NCBI GenBank assembly: GCA_965224575.1 | Contig: CBDCZQ010000006.1 | Span: 868,001 to 932,000, forward strand | DNA from: QPIN01 sp965224575 | GTDB lineage: Bacteria; Pseudomonadota; Gammaproteobacteria; Methylococcales; Methylomonadaceae | Length of the DNA: 64,000 bases | Direction: 5' to 3' | In this document: piece after piece, positions 17,785 to 26,459 of the stretch | Layout: every line of letters begins with the position of its first letter | Position numbering within the stretch: position 1 is the first letter of the stretch | Position numbers and translations under genes: made by a program | Notes under the pieces: model-generated | Database searches by the model: none | What the model was told of the DNA's origin: nothing | The model's input: the letters and a program-made list of their open reading frames with translations, nothing else

Positions 17785-18801
17785 TTAAAACTCATTTGAA
17801 TATTTGATGAGCAATTCCATTTTTTCAAATGCAGCTCCACTTTCGATAACTTGTTTAGCTTTATCTATTCCAGCTTCAAAACTATCAACTAAATTTGCCG
17901 CATAAATTGCAGCTCCTGCATTTAATACAACAATATCTTTTGCTGCACCTGCTTTATTATTTAATACAGCTTTAACCATAACCAAGCTAGATTGGGCGCT
18001 ATCAACCAACAAAGATTCCAAGCTTGCACGTTGCATACCAAATTGCTCTGGTGTAATTTGATAAGTTGAAATTATTCCATTTTTTAATTCTGCAATATTT
18101 GAAGCAGATGCAATACTAATTTCATCCAGACCATCTTCTGCATTAACAATTAATACATGATTGCTGCCTAGTTTTTTAAGAACCTGAGCTAAGGGTTCTA
18201 CCCAATGCGAAGAAAAAACACCTATTAATTGATTATCTGCCCCCGCAGGATTAGATAGAGGGCCTAACAAATTAAACAAGGTTCTGACTCCCATTTCCTT
18301 TCGTGGGCCTATCGCATATTTCATCGCACTATGATGCTTTGGTGCAAATAAAAAACCAACACCAATTTTATCCACACATTGTGCGACTTGTTCCGCTGAC
18401 AAACTCAAATTGACACCAGCCTCTTCTAGCACATCAGCACTACCTGAACTACTGGAAACAGAACGATTTCCATGCTTGGCAACTTGACCACCTGCAGCGG
18501 CCACCACAAAAGCACAGGTTGTTGATATATTGAATGTGTTTGCGCCATCCCCTCCTGTTCCGCATGTATCAATAACATGCTGCCCAGAAACTGGAACTTT
18601 GGTTGCTAATTCACGCATCACTTCAGCAGCGGCAGTAATTTCATCAATACTCTCGCCTTTACAGCGTAACGCAATTAAAAACCCACCTATCTGCGCATCT
18701 GTTGCTCCACCGCTCATAATACTGCGCATTACATCACGCATTTCATTCACAGTTAAATCTTGTTTGTCTAACAACCTATTAAGTACTTGCTGGATTTTCA
18801 T
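17785..18801 (-). CDS. trpD: anthranilate phosphoribosyltransferase TrpD
   Basis: A 338-residue enzyme that joins anthranilate to PRPP. The PRPP-binding glycine loop DTCGTGGDGANTFNIST and the KHGNRSVSSSSGSADVLE motif are intact, and MRSIMSGGATDAQIGGFL at the N-terminus is typical. It is not fused to TrpG. It follows the histidine phosphatase gene by 12 bases and precedes trpC by 18, so all are presumably one transcript. Confidence 0.96.
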   Translation of the reverse strand: MKIQQVLNRLLDKQDLTVNEMRDVMRSIMSGGATDAQIGGFLIALRCKGESIDEITAAAEVMRELATKVPVSGQHVIDTCGTGGDGANTFNISTTCAFVVAAAGGQVAKHGNRSVSSSSGSADVLEEAGVNLSLSAEQVAQCVDKIGVGFLFAPKHHSAMKYAIGPRKEMGVRTLFNLLGPLSNPAGADNQLIGVFSSHWVEPLAQVLKKLGSNHVLIVNAEDGLDEISIASASNIAELKNGIISTYQITPEQFGMQRASLESLLVDSAQSSLVMVKAVLNNKAGAAKDIVVLNAGAAIYAANLVDSFEAGIDKAKQVIESGAAFEKMELLIKYSNEF

Positions 18802-18813
18802 ATTATTAATGTT

Positions 18814-19389
18814 TTATGAAGTATACGTTGTATATTCCCAATACTTATATCCCCAGTATTTATTATCATTTGGCGTTTCTTTACCTATCCAACCTTTTAA
18901 AATAAGCTCTTTTGCCAAAAAACGATTAATAATACCATGCCCTATAAATAAGACAGAATCGTGAATAATTGCTTGATGAACTAACTTTTCAGTCGCCAAA
19001 GAAACACGAGATTTAAATGAAGATAAAGACTCTACTTTTTTAGAAACACCTACAAACCAAAAAACTCTGAAAACCATACTCCAACCATGAGGCGTTAATT
19101 TAATCATAGGTATTGGTATAACGGGGAGTTCTGCTTCACAAAATATTGAATCAACCAAATCGGGTGATGAGTAACCTATCATTTGCGCAGAATGTATAGA
19201 CCTATTTAAATGACTACAAACAATAAATTTATGCTCAAATTCATTGACCATTTCCTGGCAAGACTGGCTAATATCTCGCTCTACACCAGTAGAATTATAA
19301 GCGGCTATCCATTCGGGCATTTCCGAAGCATGTATTTTATCCCAAGCAGACAACTCTGGATTTCCGTGTCTTAATAATGTGATGCGCAT
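18814..19389 (-). CDS. histidine phosphatase-superfamily protein inside the trp operon
   Basis: A 191-residue protein with the phosphohistidine motif LLRHGNPE at residues 5-12 and a second catalytic His in FIGHGIINR near the C-terminus, plus CSHLNRSIHSA, which supplies the Arg of the phosphate pocket. This is the phosphoglycerate mutase/SixA-like superfamily; sequence does not tell mutase from phosphatase or name a substrate. The gene lies between trpG (16 bases) and trpD (12 bases). That tight packing suggests cotranscription with tryptophan genes, but it is not a known step of the pathway. Confidence 0.8.
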   Translation of the reverse strand: MRITLLRHGNPELSAWDKIHASEMPEWIAAYNSTGVERDISQSCQEMVNEFEHKFIVCSHLNRSIHSAQMIGYSSPDLVDSIFCEAELPVIPIPMIKLTPHGWSMVFRVFWFVGVSKKVESLSSFKSRVSLATEKLVHQAIIHDSVLFIGHGIINRFLAKELILKGWIGKETPNDNKYWGYKYWEYTTYTS

Positions 19390-19405
19390 ACCACTTATGT
19401 GGAGT

Positions 19406-19993
19406 TTATTGATCCAAGAAATTTTTTAACATATCATGTCCATGTTCGGTTAATATAGATTCTGGGTGAAATTGAACACCTTCTATATCTAATTCTTTGT
19501 GCCGGATCCCCATAATTTCATCAATATTTCCTGATTCACCTTCTGTCCAGGCTGTTATCTCTAAACAGTCAGGCAATGTTTTCTGATCAATTACCAAGGA
19601 ATGATAACGTGTGGCAATAAAAGGATTATTCAGTCCTTTAAAAACCCCTTGGTTTTGATGATAAACCAGCGATGTTTTTCCATGCATAATACTTTTAGCA
19701 TGAACAATATTTCCTCCAAAAGCGACACCAATGCTTTGATGCCCTAAACATACACCTAAAATTGGGTGTTTTTTTGAAAAATTTTCTATAGTTTCAACTG
19801 AAATCCCTGCTTCTTTAGGCGTACATGGTCCAGGAGAAATAACAATTTTATCTGGTGATAAAGCGTCGATATCTTCAACTGACATTTCATCATTCCGAAC
19901 CACGGTGACATCAGCACCCAGTTCACCAAAATATTGCACTAAATTATAAGTAAACGAATCGTAATTATCGACCATGACTACTTTTACAGTCAT
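19406..19993 (-). CDS. trpG: anthranilate synthase glutaminase subunit TrpG
   Basis: A 195-residue class I amidotransferase giving ammonia to TrpE. The nucleophile Cys lies in PILGVCLGHQSIG, and the His-Glu pair in GVQFHPESILTEHG; VDNYDSFTYNLVQYFGELGA is diagnostic. It may also serve PabB, since trpG and pabA are hard to separate by sequence. The start overlaps the trpE stop by four bases, indicating coupled synthesis of the two subunits. Confidence 0.95.
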   Translation of the reverse strand: MTVKVVMVDNYDSFTYNLVQYFGELGADVTVVRNDEMSVEDIDALSPDKIVISPGPCTPKEAGISVETIENFSKKHPILGVCLGHQSIGVAFGGNIVHAKSIMHGKTSLVYHQNQGVFKGLNNPFIATRYHSLVIDQKTLPDCLEITAWTEGESGNIDEIMGIRHKELDIEGVQFHPESILTEHGHDMLKNFLDQ

Positions 19994-21477
19994 GAACTTT
20001 CCCCTTCCAATCCTGCCTCAGCCATAGCAACTGCTTTAAAAATGGCACGTCCCTTATTCATTGTTTCATCCCATTCATTCCTAGGTATCGAATCATAAAC
20101 TATACCTGCACCGGCTTGTATATGTAGGGTTTTATCTTTTATCACAGCAGTTCTAATCGCGATGGCTGTATCTAAATTACCCGACCAGGAAATATATCCT
20201 ACTGCACCAGAATAAACGCCACGTTTTACTGGCTCTAATTCATCTATAATTTCCATCGCTCTAATTTTGGGCGCACCACTGACTGTTCCCGCAGGAAAAG
20301 TAGCCGCTAATACATCAAACGCATCTTTACCTTCTTGCAATTCACCCGTTACATTAGACACTATATGCATAACATGAGAATATCGCTCAATCAACATTTT
20401 ATCTGTTAATTTGACCGTGCCTATTTTGGCCACTCTCCCCGCATCGTTACGGCCTAAATCAATCAACATTAAATGTTCTGCCAATTCTTTCGGATCAGCT
20501 AATAACTCTTTTTCTAACGCCTCATCCTCTTCTTTATTTGCACCACGAGGTCGAGTTCCAGCAATCGGTCTAACTGTCACTGTATCATCTTCTAGTCTAA
20601 CTAAAATTTCAGGTGATGAACCTACAATATGAAAATCACCCAGATTTAAATAATACATATAAGGTGATGGGTTCAAACAGCGCAATGCTCGATATAAATT
20701 AAGTGGTGAAGCAGAATAGGGAATAGACATCCGCTGGGAAATCACTACTTGCATAATGTCTCCAGCAACAATATAGTCCTTAGCTTTTAATACTGCATCC
20801 TCGTATCCCTGCTGAGTAAAACCAGAAATAAAATCAGCCTCATCAACTTTTTTAGTTGTTGTTTTCGTTTCAAATTTTGCAGTTAAATCTCGCAATTTAA
20901 CAACCAGATCATTCAATCTATTCAGTGCATTTTGATAAGCATTTTCATCTGCTGGGTCAGCATGTGTCAATAATAATACTTTGCCTGAAAGGTTATCAAA
21001 AACCAGCATTTCTTCTGAAACCATCAATAGAATATCAGGAGTACCAATAGGGTCATCTTTACCCTTCGACTTTAATCGAGGTTCAATATAAGCAATCGTT
21101 TCATAGCCAAAATAGCCAACTAAGCCACCATTAAATCGTGGCAATCCATCAATATCTGGAATTTTATAACGTAGCCTAAATTCTTCAATCCACTCTAACG
21201 GTTGTGGATGGGTAAAATCCTCAAGAATTACACCTTCTTTTTCTAGTGTAATCTGAGTGCCTGTAATTTTTACCCATGTTTTACATGGCAAGCCTATAAT
21301 AGAATATCGACCCCATTGTTCACCACCATAGACAGACTCAAATAAATAAGAATAGGCACCATTTGCTAATTTAAGGTAAGCACTAAGTGGCGTGTCCAGA
21401 TCAGCTAAAACTTCTCGGCTAATAGGGATACGGTTATACCCTTGTTTGGTATATTTAGTAAATTGTTCAGGTGTCAT
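19990..21477 (-). CDS. trpE: anthranilate synthase component I TrpE
   Basis: A 495-residue chorismate-using enzyme making anthranilate. The C-terminal catalytic domain shows IAGTRPRGANKEED, DLGRNDAGRVAKIG, ATFPAGTVSGAPKIRAMEII and IQAGAGIVYDSIP. The N-terminal region has the tryptophan feedback site area (PLSAYLKLANGAYSYLFESVYGGEQWGRYSIIG; the Ser of LLES-type motifs is read here as LFES). Only 39 bases separate it from yggT upstream, and I see no leader peptide or attenuator there, so control may act at a promoter further upstream. Confidence 0.96.
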   Translation of the reverse strand: MTPEQFTKYTKQGYNRIPISREVLADLDTPLSAYLKLANGAYSYLFESVYGGEQWGRYSIIGLPCKTWVKITGTQITLEKEGVILEDFTHPQPLEWIEEFRLRYKIPDIDGLPRFNGGLVGYFGYETIAYIEPRLKSKGKDDPIGTPDILLMVSEEMLVFDNLSGKVLLLTHADPADENAYQNALNRLNDLVVKLRDLTAKFETKTTTKKVDEADFISGFTQQGYEDAVLKAKDYIVAGDIMQVVISQRMSIPYSASPLNLYRALRCLNPSPYMYYLNLGDFHIVGSSPEILVRLEDDTVTVRPIAGTRPRGANKEEDEALEKELLADPKELAEHLMLIDLGRNDAGRVAKIGTVKLTDKMLIERYSHVMHIVSNVTGELQEGKDAFDVLAATFPAGTVSGAPKIRAMEIIDELEPVKRGVYSGAVGYISWSGNLDTAIAIRTAVIKDKTLHIQAGAGIVYDSIPRNEWDETMNKGRAIFKAVAMAEAGLEGESS

Positions 21478-21516
21478 ACACTGATTGATTTTTTAGGTTA
21501 TGACTAATAGCCAGGA

Positions 21517-22092
21517 TTAGCCAATTATGCTGGCCAATTCATTCAATGGCGGCAAAATCATCATTTTTGCTATCTGTAATGCAACTAAAGCAATTAATGG
21601 TGATAAATCCATCCCTCCTAAATCAGGTATCACCTTACGGCACATATTGAGTACAGGTTCGGTTAAACTATGCAAAAGAGAACTTGCAGAATTGTAATTT
21701 CCAGAGTCAAACCAACTTAGTATTGCTCTGGCAAAAACTGCAAAAATAAAAACATTAATCAGCAAAGAAACCAGCTGGGTAAATGATAAAACGATCAATG
21801 CGGGAATGCTCACCATCACACCTTTGAGCATTAAAATTGAAAAGTCTGCAATCATTTGTAAGGCTAATGCCAATACAATGGAAGACGTATCTATCTTACC
21901 AATTGAAGGTACAAACCGACGAAGAAACTTTAACGGTGGGTGGGTGATTTTCACTAAAAACTGAGAAACTGGATTATAAAAATCTGCACGAGTCCACTGT
22001 AATAAAAAACGTAAGACAACTGCCAATATATAAAGTGAAACCAGTGTATCAATTAAAAATATAACCGGATTAGTCATATAACTTGTACCCAT
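21517..22092 (-). CDS. YggT-family membrane protein
   Basis: A 191-residue inner membrane protein with two tandem YggT units. Each has the hydrophobic helix plus a PVSQFLVKITHPPLKFLRRFVPSIGKID-like or LLHSLTEPVLNMCRKVIPDLGGMD-like loop. The family is linked to osmotic shock tolerance and often follows proC, as here, with a one-base overlap. A first start at 22092 gives MGTSYMTNPV; the internal ATG six codons in is equally possible. Precise function is not known. Confidence 0.88.
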   Translation of the reverse strand: MGTSYMTNPVIFLIDTLVSLYILAVVLRFLLQWTRADFYNPVSQFLVKITHPPLKFLRRFVPSIGKIDTSSIVLALALQMIADFSILMLKGVMVSIPALIVLSFTQLVSLLINVFIFAVFARAILSWFDSGNYNSASSLLHSLTEPVLNMCRKVIPDLGGMDLSPLIALVALQIAKMMILPPLNELASIIG

Positions 22093-22919
22093 TATTTTGC
22101 TCCTAATTCTTTAGACATTTCTACGGATCTATCTCGTGCTGCATGTAAGGCTTTAGAGACCAGTTGAGAAAAATCATTTTCCTCAAAGGTTTTAATAGCC
22201 TGTTCTGTTGTTCCACCTGCTGATGTCACTTTTTGACGTAATTGCCCTGAGGTTTCATCAGATTCTAATGCAATTTTAGCAGCACCCAAGGCTGTTTGCT
22301 GAATTAATAGCCTTGCAGTATTTTCATCTAAACCTAATTCAAGCGCAGCCTTTTCCATTGCTTCCATTAGCAGAAAAAAATAAGCTGGGCCACTACCAGA
22401 TATAGCCGTTACAGCATCCAGCTCACTTTCATGATCAACCCACAAACTAATCCCCACTGAACGTAAAATATTCTCAGCCAGGTTTTTTTGCTCGTCACTT
22501 ACTCTACTATTTGCATGAAGTGCAGTTGCTCCCGTTTGAACCAAAGCGGGCGTATTGGGCATACAACGAACAATCGCACAGTTATTACCTAACCATTCCG
22601 CCAGACTGCTTTGCGAAATACCAGCCGCAATAGAGACGATTAATACATTATTACTCTTAACCGTATCTGCTATAGCTTCAGCGACTAAACGCAATATTTG
22701 TGGTTTAACTGCTAACACAAGGACATCAACTTCATTAACCAAGCTATTATTATCAGTGCTAACATTGATTTTTAGTTTTTCTGCCAATGTATGTAAGGTA
22801 TCCTGATTTGTATCAGATGCCCATAACTGACTAGGTGCCTGTCCGCTAGCAATTAACCCATTAATCAAACTTGATGCCATATTCCCCGCACCAATAAAAC
22901 CAATTTTTTTTGTATTCAT
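22092..22919 (-). CDS. proC: pyrroline-5-carboxylate reductase ProC
   Basis: A 275-residue enzyme that reduces pyrroline-5-carboxylate to proline with NAD(P)H. The Rossmann motif is IGFIGAGNMASSLINGL, the conserved VLAVKPQ and RCMPNTPALV follow, and the C-terminal dimer domain has TAISGSGPAYFFLLMEA and KVTSAGGTTEQAI. Length matches the family. It is the first gene of a tight same-strand run proC-yggT-trpE-trpG-phosphatase-trpD-trpC. Confidence 0.96.
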   Translation of the reverse strand: MNTKKIGFIGAGNMASSLINGLIASGQAPSQLWASDTNQDTLHTLAEKLKINVSTDNNSLVNEVDVLVLAVKPQILRLVAEAIADTVKSNNVLIVSIAAGISQSSLAEWLGNNCAIVRCMPNTPALVQTGATALHANSRVSDEQKNLAENILRSVGISLWVDHESELDAVTAISGSGPAYFFLLMEAMEKAALELGLDENTARLLIQQTALGAAKIALESDETSGQLRQKVTSAGGTTEQAIKTFEENDFSQLVSKALHAARDRSVEMSKELGAK

Positions 22920-23045
22920 TTGAATAAAAGGAAAAGTTTATACTTTGTTTATTTTACTGTGTATTAGGGCTTAATACTACTCTTGCTGTAAGCTTTTCCC
23001 ATAACTCTGCCCCTTTCTCCTCATAGCCACCAAAATCCAAACTAT

Positions 23046-23211
23046 TATAGGGCACCTCTATTAATTGATGAATGGAAAAATTGAGTCCAAAATATCCAAT
23101 CTCTGCGTTGAAACCCTTCGCAATAGCCTGCTATTACGTGCGGATTTCGCCTTGATCTTGAATATTTTGGTTCTCAATTTTCTCATCCACAATTAATAGA
23201 GGTGCCCTATA
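23046..23211. repeat. 166-bp near-complete palindrome, copy C (upstream of proC)
   Basis: Ends are TATAGGGCACC and GGTGCCCTATA. The left arm runs CTCTATTAATTGATGAATGG, AAAATTGAGTCCAAAATAT and AACCCTTCGCAATAG. The reverse complement of the right arm runs CTCTATTAATTGTGGATGAG, AAAATTGAGAACCAAAATAT and GAAATCCGCACGTAATAG. The centre CAATAGCCTGCTATTACG is a variant of the shared core. It has the same span as the copies at 5872, 53502 and 60784. TA bases at both tips could be a target duplication. Confidence 0.85.
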
Positions 23212-23383
23212 GTTTCCCACCCATTCAACTTATTTCGCTTACTGCTGGAAACAAGAGTGTGAATAATTCACAGATTTAAATAAATAGTTTCTTTAAACTA
23301 GTTTCTGTTGAGTAGCTTTGAGACTAAACAAATTTATCAAATAAGTACTCGTGATTCAAAAACAATAAAAATGGAGTCAAACA

Positions 23384-23921
23384 ATGTCAAATTATAAATA
23401 TATCCTCTATATGGCGGCACTTCTGTCACTTATATTGACACATCCTCAGGAATCTATCGCTCAAACTCAATTAGGAGCAAATGAAGACAGCGATCTATTT
23501 ACCCACGCTATGGCAACGGGAGATTTTGATGGTGATGGCCTAATGGATCTAGCTGTTGGTGCACAGGGAGAGTCACCTGGTGGCGACCCAAAACCAGGTA
23601 TTATTTTTGTATATCAAGGTACTGATGTTATAGGTCTTCAGCCTTGGAAAGCACATACACAAAGTAGCAGACAGCCCAATGATTATTCGCTCGGTATAAA
23701 TGAAAAGGGAGAGAATTTGGCTATTCACTTGCTGCTGGAGATTTTAGTGGTGAATCAAGCAAGCAACTAGTAGTTGGCGCGCCTTAAATGTTTTAAAGGT
23801 AGACAACAATCAGGATGGACTTTTGTTTTTGGGGGATGGCGAAATTAGTAAGGATGGCCGCTCTAAAACTTCCATGAAATTGTATTACTCGTTCGGGCAG
23901 TATACGAATAACCGAACTTGA
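23384..23921 (+). pseudogene. decayed secreted FG-GAP/VCBS-repeat protein
   Basis: The 5' part (23384-23770) encodes a signal peptide (about residues 1-26, ending SIAQ) and one FG-GAP unit, MATGDFDGDGLMDLAVGA. Near 23705-23720 the frame breaks: the next unit is readable only one base back, as FGYSLAAGDFSGESSKQ followed by LVVGAP and a stop. A third frame carries LKVDNNQDGLLFLGDGE up to 23921. Integrin-like beta-propeller repeats of this type occur on extracellular proteins. I see at least one frameshift and several stops, so no full protein can be made. A short unrecognised open stretch, 23878-24018, follows. Confidence 0.75.
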
Positions 23922-24178
23922 AATTCCTTGTTTTTACGAACAGTATGTATCAGTTGACTTTATTAGCGACAATATCAACTACTACAGTCGTCAATTAATT
24001 AAATTATATCCCCCATAAACCACATTTTTTATTTAAATTCGGGAAAATATTATCTAATCATATTGATCCGTTGAATATTCTGGAATAAAACATCCTGAAC
24101 CATTATATGTTTAGAGTAAAAAACTTCTCTATTAAATATAAACGATCAGGTAGTATCATGTGTTTTAATCCAGATAAA

Positions 24179-25360
24179 TTATTTTTTTGATTGGCTCTTT
24201 GATTTTCGTCGGTCTAATCCGCTACGTCGATCAGGTAAAACACGACGTTCTACTCCATAATAAGGTGAAGTGTTTTTCCGCCTATCTGTTTTTCTCCTTT
24301 CCCCGCGGCGTTCTACAAATCGTAATATTCGAGCAATTTTCATCATTTTCCAGGAATGAGACATACCCCAAAAAAAGAGGGAAAACAGGCCTAGAAATAA
24401 ATAAAACAAAAGCCAGTCTGGCAAATTGATTAATATTTCACCAATAATTCCAAAACAGCCTAAACTGAAAGATAAGGTCAAAATAATACAAATGGTCTGG
24501 TTAATAGAATATCCAGCCAGTGGTAAAATATGATGAAAATGTTCTCTATCTGGTGCAAAAGGTGACTTACCTTTTTTTATTCGGCGCACCATAATAGAAA
24601 TAGAGTCAAAAAGTGGTATTGCTAAAACCCATAATACAGTGGCAGGGGAAATGATTCGGTTTTCATTCTGTGAGGCTAAAATAACTAAACAACTGATAGT
24701 AAAGCCAAATAGCATGCTTCCTGAGTCACCTAAAAAAATAGAGGCTTTTTTACGGCCTAAAATACGCAGATTAAACAGCAAAAATGCACAAATAGCAGGT
24801 ATAAATATTAGGCATAAGCTGACAATACTCGGTGTATTTAATCCAACGATAAAGATAAGAATAAATACAAGTAATGAGAGGCTACCTGCTAAGCCATCAA
24901 TACCATCAATCATATTAAAGGCATTGATTCCACCAATGATTGCAAAGACAGTGAAAACAGATGAAAAGTAGCCTAAAGAAACTTCGCCAAACCCAAAAAT
25001 ATTTCCTAGACTTTTTATCTCTATCCCACCCCATTGAATGACGATTAATGCGGCTACTACCTCAATAATTAACCGTATTTTATAGGATAAAGGTTTAAAA
25101 TCATCAATTGTTCCACAAGCAACGAGAAAGGTGGCAGATATTAAATAAGCATAGTTTTTTACCGGCAACCAATAAAATAAAGCTAATAAACAAAGATATA
25201 TACTTAACCCACCGATTAAAGGTATCTCACCTTCGTGTTTCTTTCTTGAGTTAGGTTTGTCAGTCAGACCTATTTTTTTTGAAACTGGCCGTAATACGAG
25301 TAATAAAAATAGTGTTACAAAAAAGGCTTGAATAATTATCAATGAATCTATATTTTTCAT
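24179..25360 (-). CDS. WecA/TagO-like undecaprenyl-phosphate sugar-1-phosphate transferase
   Basis: A 393-residue polytopic membrane enzyme of the MraY/WecA family, which loads a sugar-1-phosphate, usually GlcNAc, onto undecaprenyl phosphate to start O-antigen or capsule units. Catalytic motifs are present: IDGIDGLAGS, FLGDSGSMLFG and the C-terminal cytoplasmic DREHFHHIL, which marks the WecA rather than the MraY branch. The last 45 residues are a basic tail with repeated ERR and DRR motifs, absent from standard WecA. No other polysaccharide genes are adjacent, so its pathway is unclear. Confidence 0.88.
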   Translation of the reverse strand: MKNIDSLIIIQAFFVTLFLLLVLRPVSKKIGLTDKPNSRKKHEGEIPLIGGLSIYLCLLALFYWLPVKNYAYLISATFLVACGTIDDFKPLSYKIRLIIEVVAALIVIQWGGIEIKSLGNIFGFGEVSLGYFSSVFTVFAIIGGINAFNMIDGIDGLAGSLSLLVFILIFIVGLNTPSIVSLCLIFIPAICAFLLFNLRILGRKKASIFLGDSGSMLFGFTISCLVILASQNENRIISPATVLWVLAIPLFDSISIMVRRIKKGKSPFAPDREHFHHILPLAGYSINQTICIILTLSFSLGCFGIIGEILINLPDWLLFYLFLGLFSLFFWGMSHSWKMMKIARILRFVERRGERRKTDRRKNTSPYYGVERRVLPDRRSGLDRRKSKSQSKK

Positions 25361-25704
25361 TTAAACTTCTACTACAGTAATGAGTTTGGTTATTAAACAG
25401 TAAGGCTGAGAAACTATTAACATTAACGGGTTTAAGAGAGTGCTAATGTTATACTTTGCACCCAAACTCGCACGGAATATAATAATTTATTTGATTTTTT
25501 TAAACTGTTGATCAGTTCCCGATTTGCTATAAAAATTGAAGAGTTGTGATCTACTATAAAGTTTTGAGGGTAATATAATACAAGCGAGGATGTGGATTCC
25601 TATCGGCAAAAACCAATTTGATATTAATTCCCGTATCCAAGAACGCGTGAAGTAATTAGAGGGCACCTCTATTAATTGATGAATGAAAGAAGTAAGGAAT
25701 TATT
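25361..25704. other. gene-free gap between WecA-like gene and radC
   Basis: An AT-rich stretch. It holds a 21-codon open frame (ATG 25590, MWIPIGKNQFDINSRIQERVK) that ends just before a solo palindrome arm at 25660-25685; it may be a gene remnant and I do not recognise it. Nothing else is evident. Confidence 0.5.
25660..25685 (+). repeat. solo arm of the palindrome family downstream of radC
   Basis: AGGGCACCTCTATTAATTGA followed by TGAATG is identical to the left end of copy C at 23049-23074, with no matching right arm within the next 200 bases. It lies 20 bases from the radC stop. It is either a truncated copy or a separately mobile end. Confidence 0.75.
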
Positions 25705-26412
25705 TTATATTAACCCATGTTCAGCGAAAGAATAGGGTTGGCCATCACCAATAATAAAATGATCTAGAACTTTTATATCAAACAAACTTAAAGACTGTTT
25801 TAGTGTTTCTGTAATTTGTTTGTCTGCCTGGCTAGGTTTATTTATACCTGAGGGATGGTTGTGTGCAAAAATTACTGCCGCTGCATTATGGAATAAAGCT
25901 CTTTTTGCAACCTCCCTCGGGTAAATACTGGCACTATCAATTGTACCTCTGAATAGCTCTTCTAATAAAATAACTCTGTGCTGATTATCAAGGAACAAGC
26001 AGGCGAAAACCTCATAGCTATAGCCTCTTAATTGAGCGCTTAGATAAGCTCTTGTTACTTGTGGACTGGCTAATGCATCTCCTCTTTGTAATATTTCAAC
26101 AAAATGGCGTTTGGCCATTTCTAGTACAGCTTGTAATTGAGCAAACTTTGCGTTACCCAAGCCTTTTCCTTTACAAAACATAGATTGATCGGCATCTAAT
26201 AATGCTTGTAATGAACCAAATTGGTCTAAAAGCTCTCTAGCGAGATCAACAGCTGATTTACCCGCAACGCCAGTACGTAGAAAAATAGCTAATAGCTCAA
26301 CATCTGTTAAAGCCTCAGATCCTCTAGCAAGTAGTTTTTCACGAGGCTGTTCATCCGCAGGCCAATCCTTTATCGACATATTAAACTTAATCACAATGTA
26401 AAAATAAAGCAT
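25705..26412 (-). CDS. radC: RadC/YeeS-like JAB-domain DNA repair protein
   Basis: A 235-residue protein with an N-terminal helix-hairpin-helix-like region (about 30-85) and a C-terminal JAB/MPN metalloprotease-like domain carrying VIFAHNHPSGINKPSQAD, the zinc motif of RadC. The biochemical role of RadC is unsettled despite its name. The open frame starts at MLYFYIVIKFNMSIKDWP; homologues begin at the MSIKDWP Met, base 26379, which I consider the likelier start. It diverges from coaBC, as in E. coli. Confidence 0.9.
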   Translation of the reverse strand: MLYFYIVIKFNMSIKDWPADEQPREKLLARGSEALTDVELLAIFLRTGVAGKSAVDLARELLDQFGSLQALLDADQSMFCKGKGLGNAKFAQLQAVLEMAKRHFVEILQRGDALASPQVTRAYLSAQLRGYSYEVFACLFLDNQHRVILLEELFRGTIDSASIYPREVAKRALFHNAAAVIFAHNHPSGINKPSQADKQITETLKQSLSLFDIKVLDHFIIGDGQPYSFAEHGLI

Positions 26413-26459
26413 AGAAGAGTTTCTATAAATTTGCCATAATTAACAGGAATTTATAACTA

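Noticed and set aside
21478..21516. Tryptophan attenuator before trpE
   Set aside because: Only 39 bases separate yggT and trpE, with no Trp-rich leader peptide or alternative hairpins.
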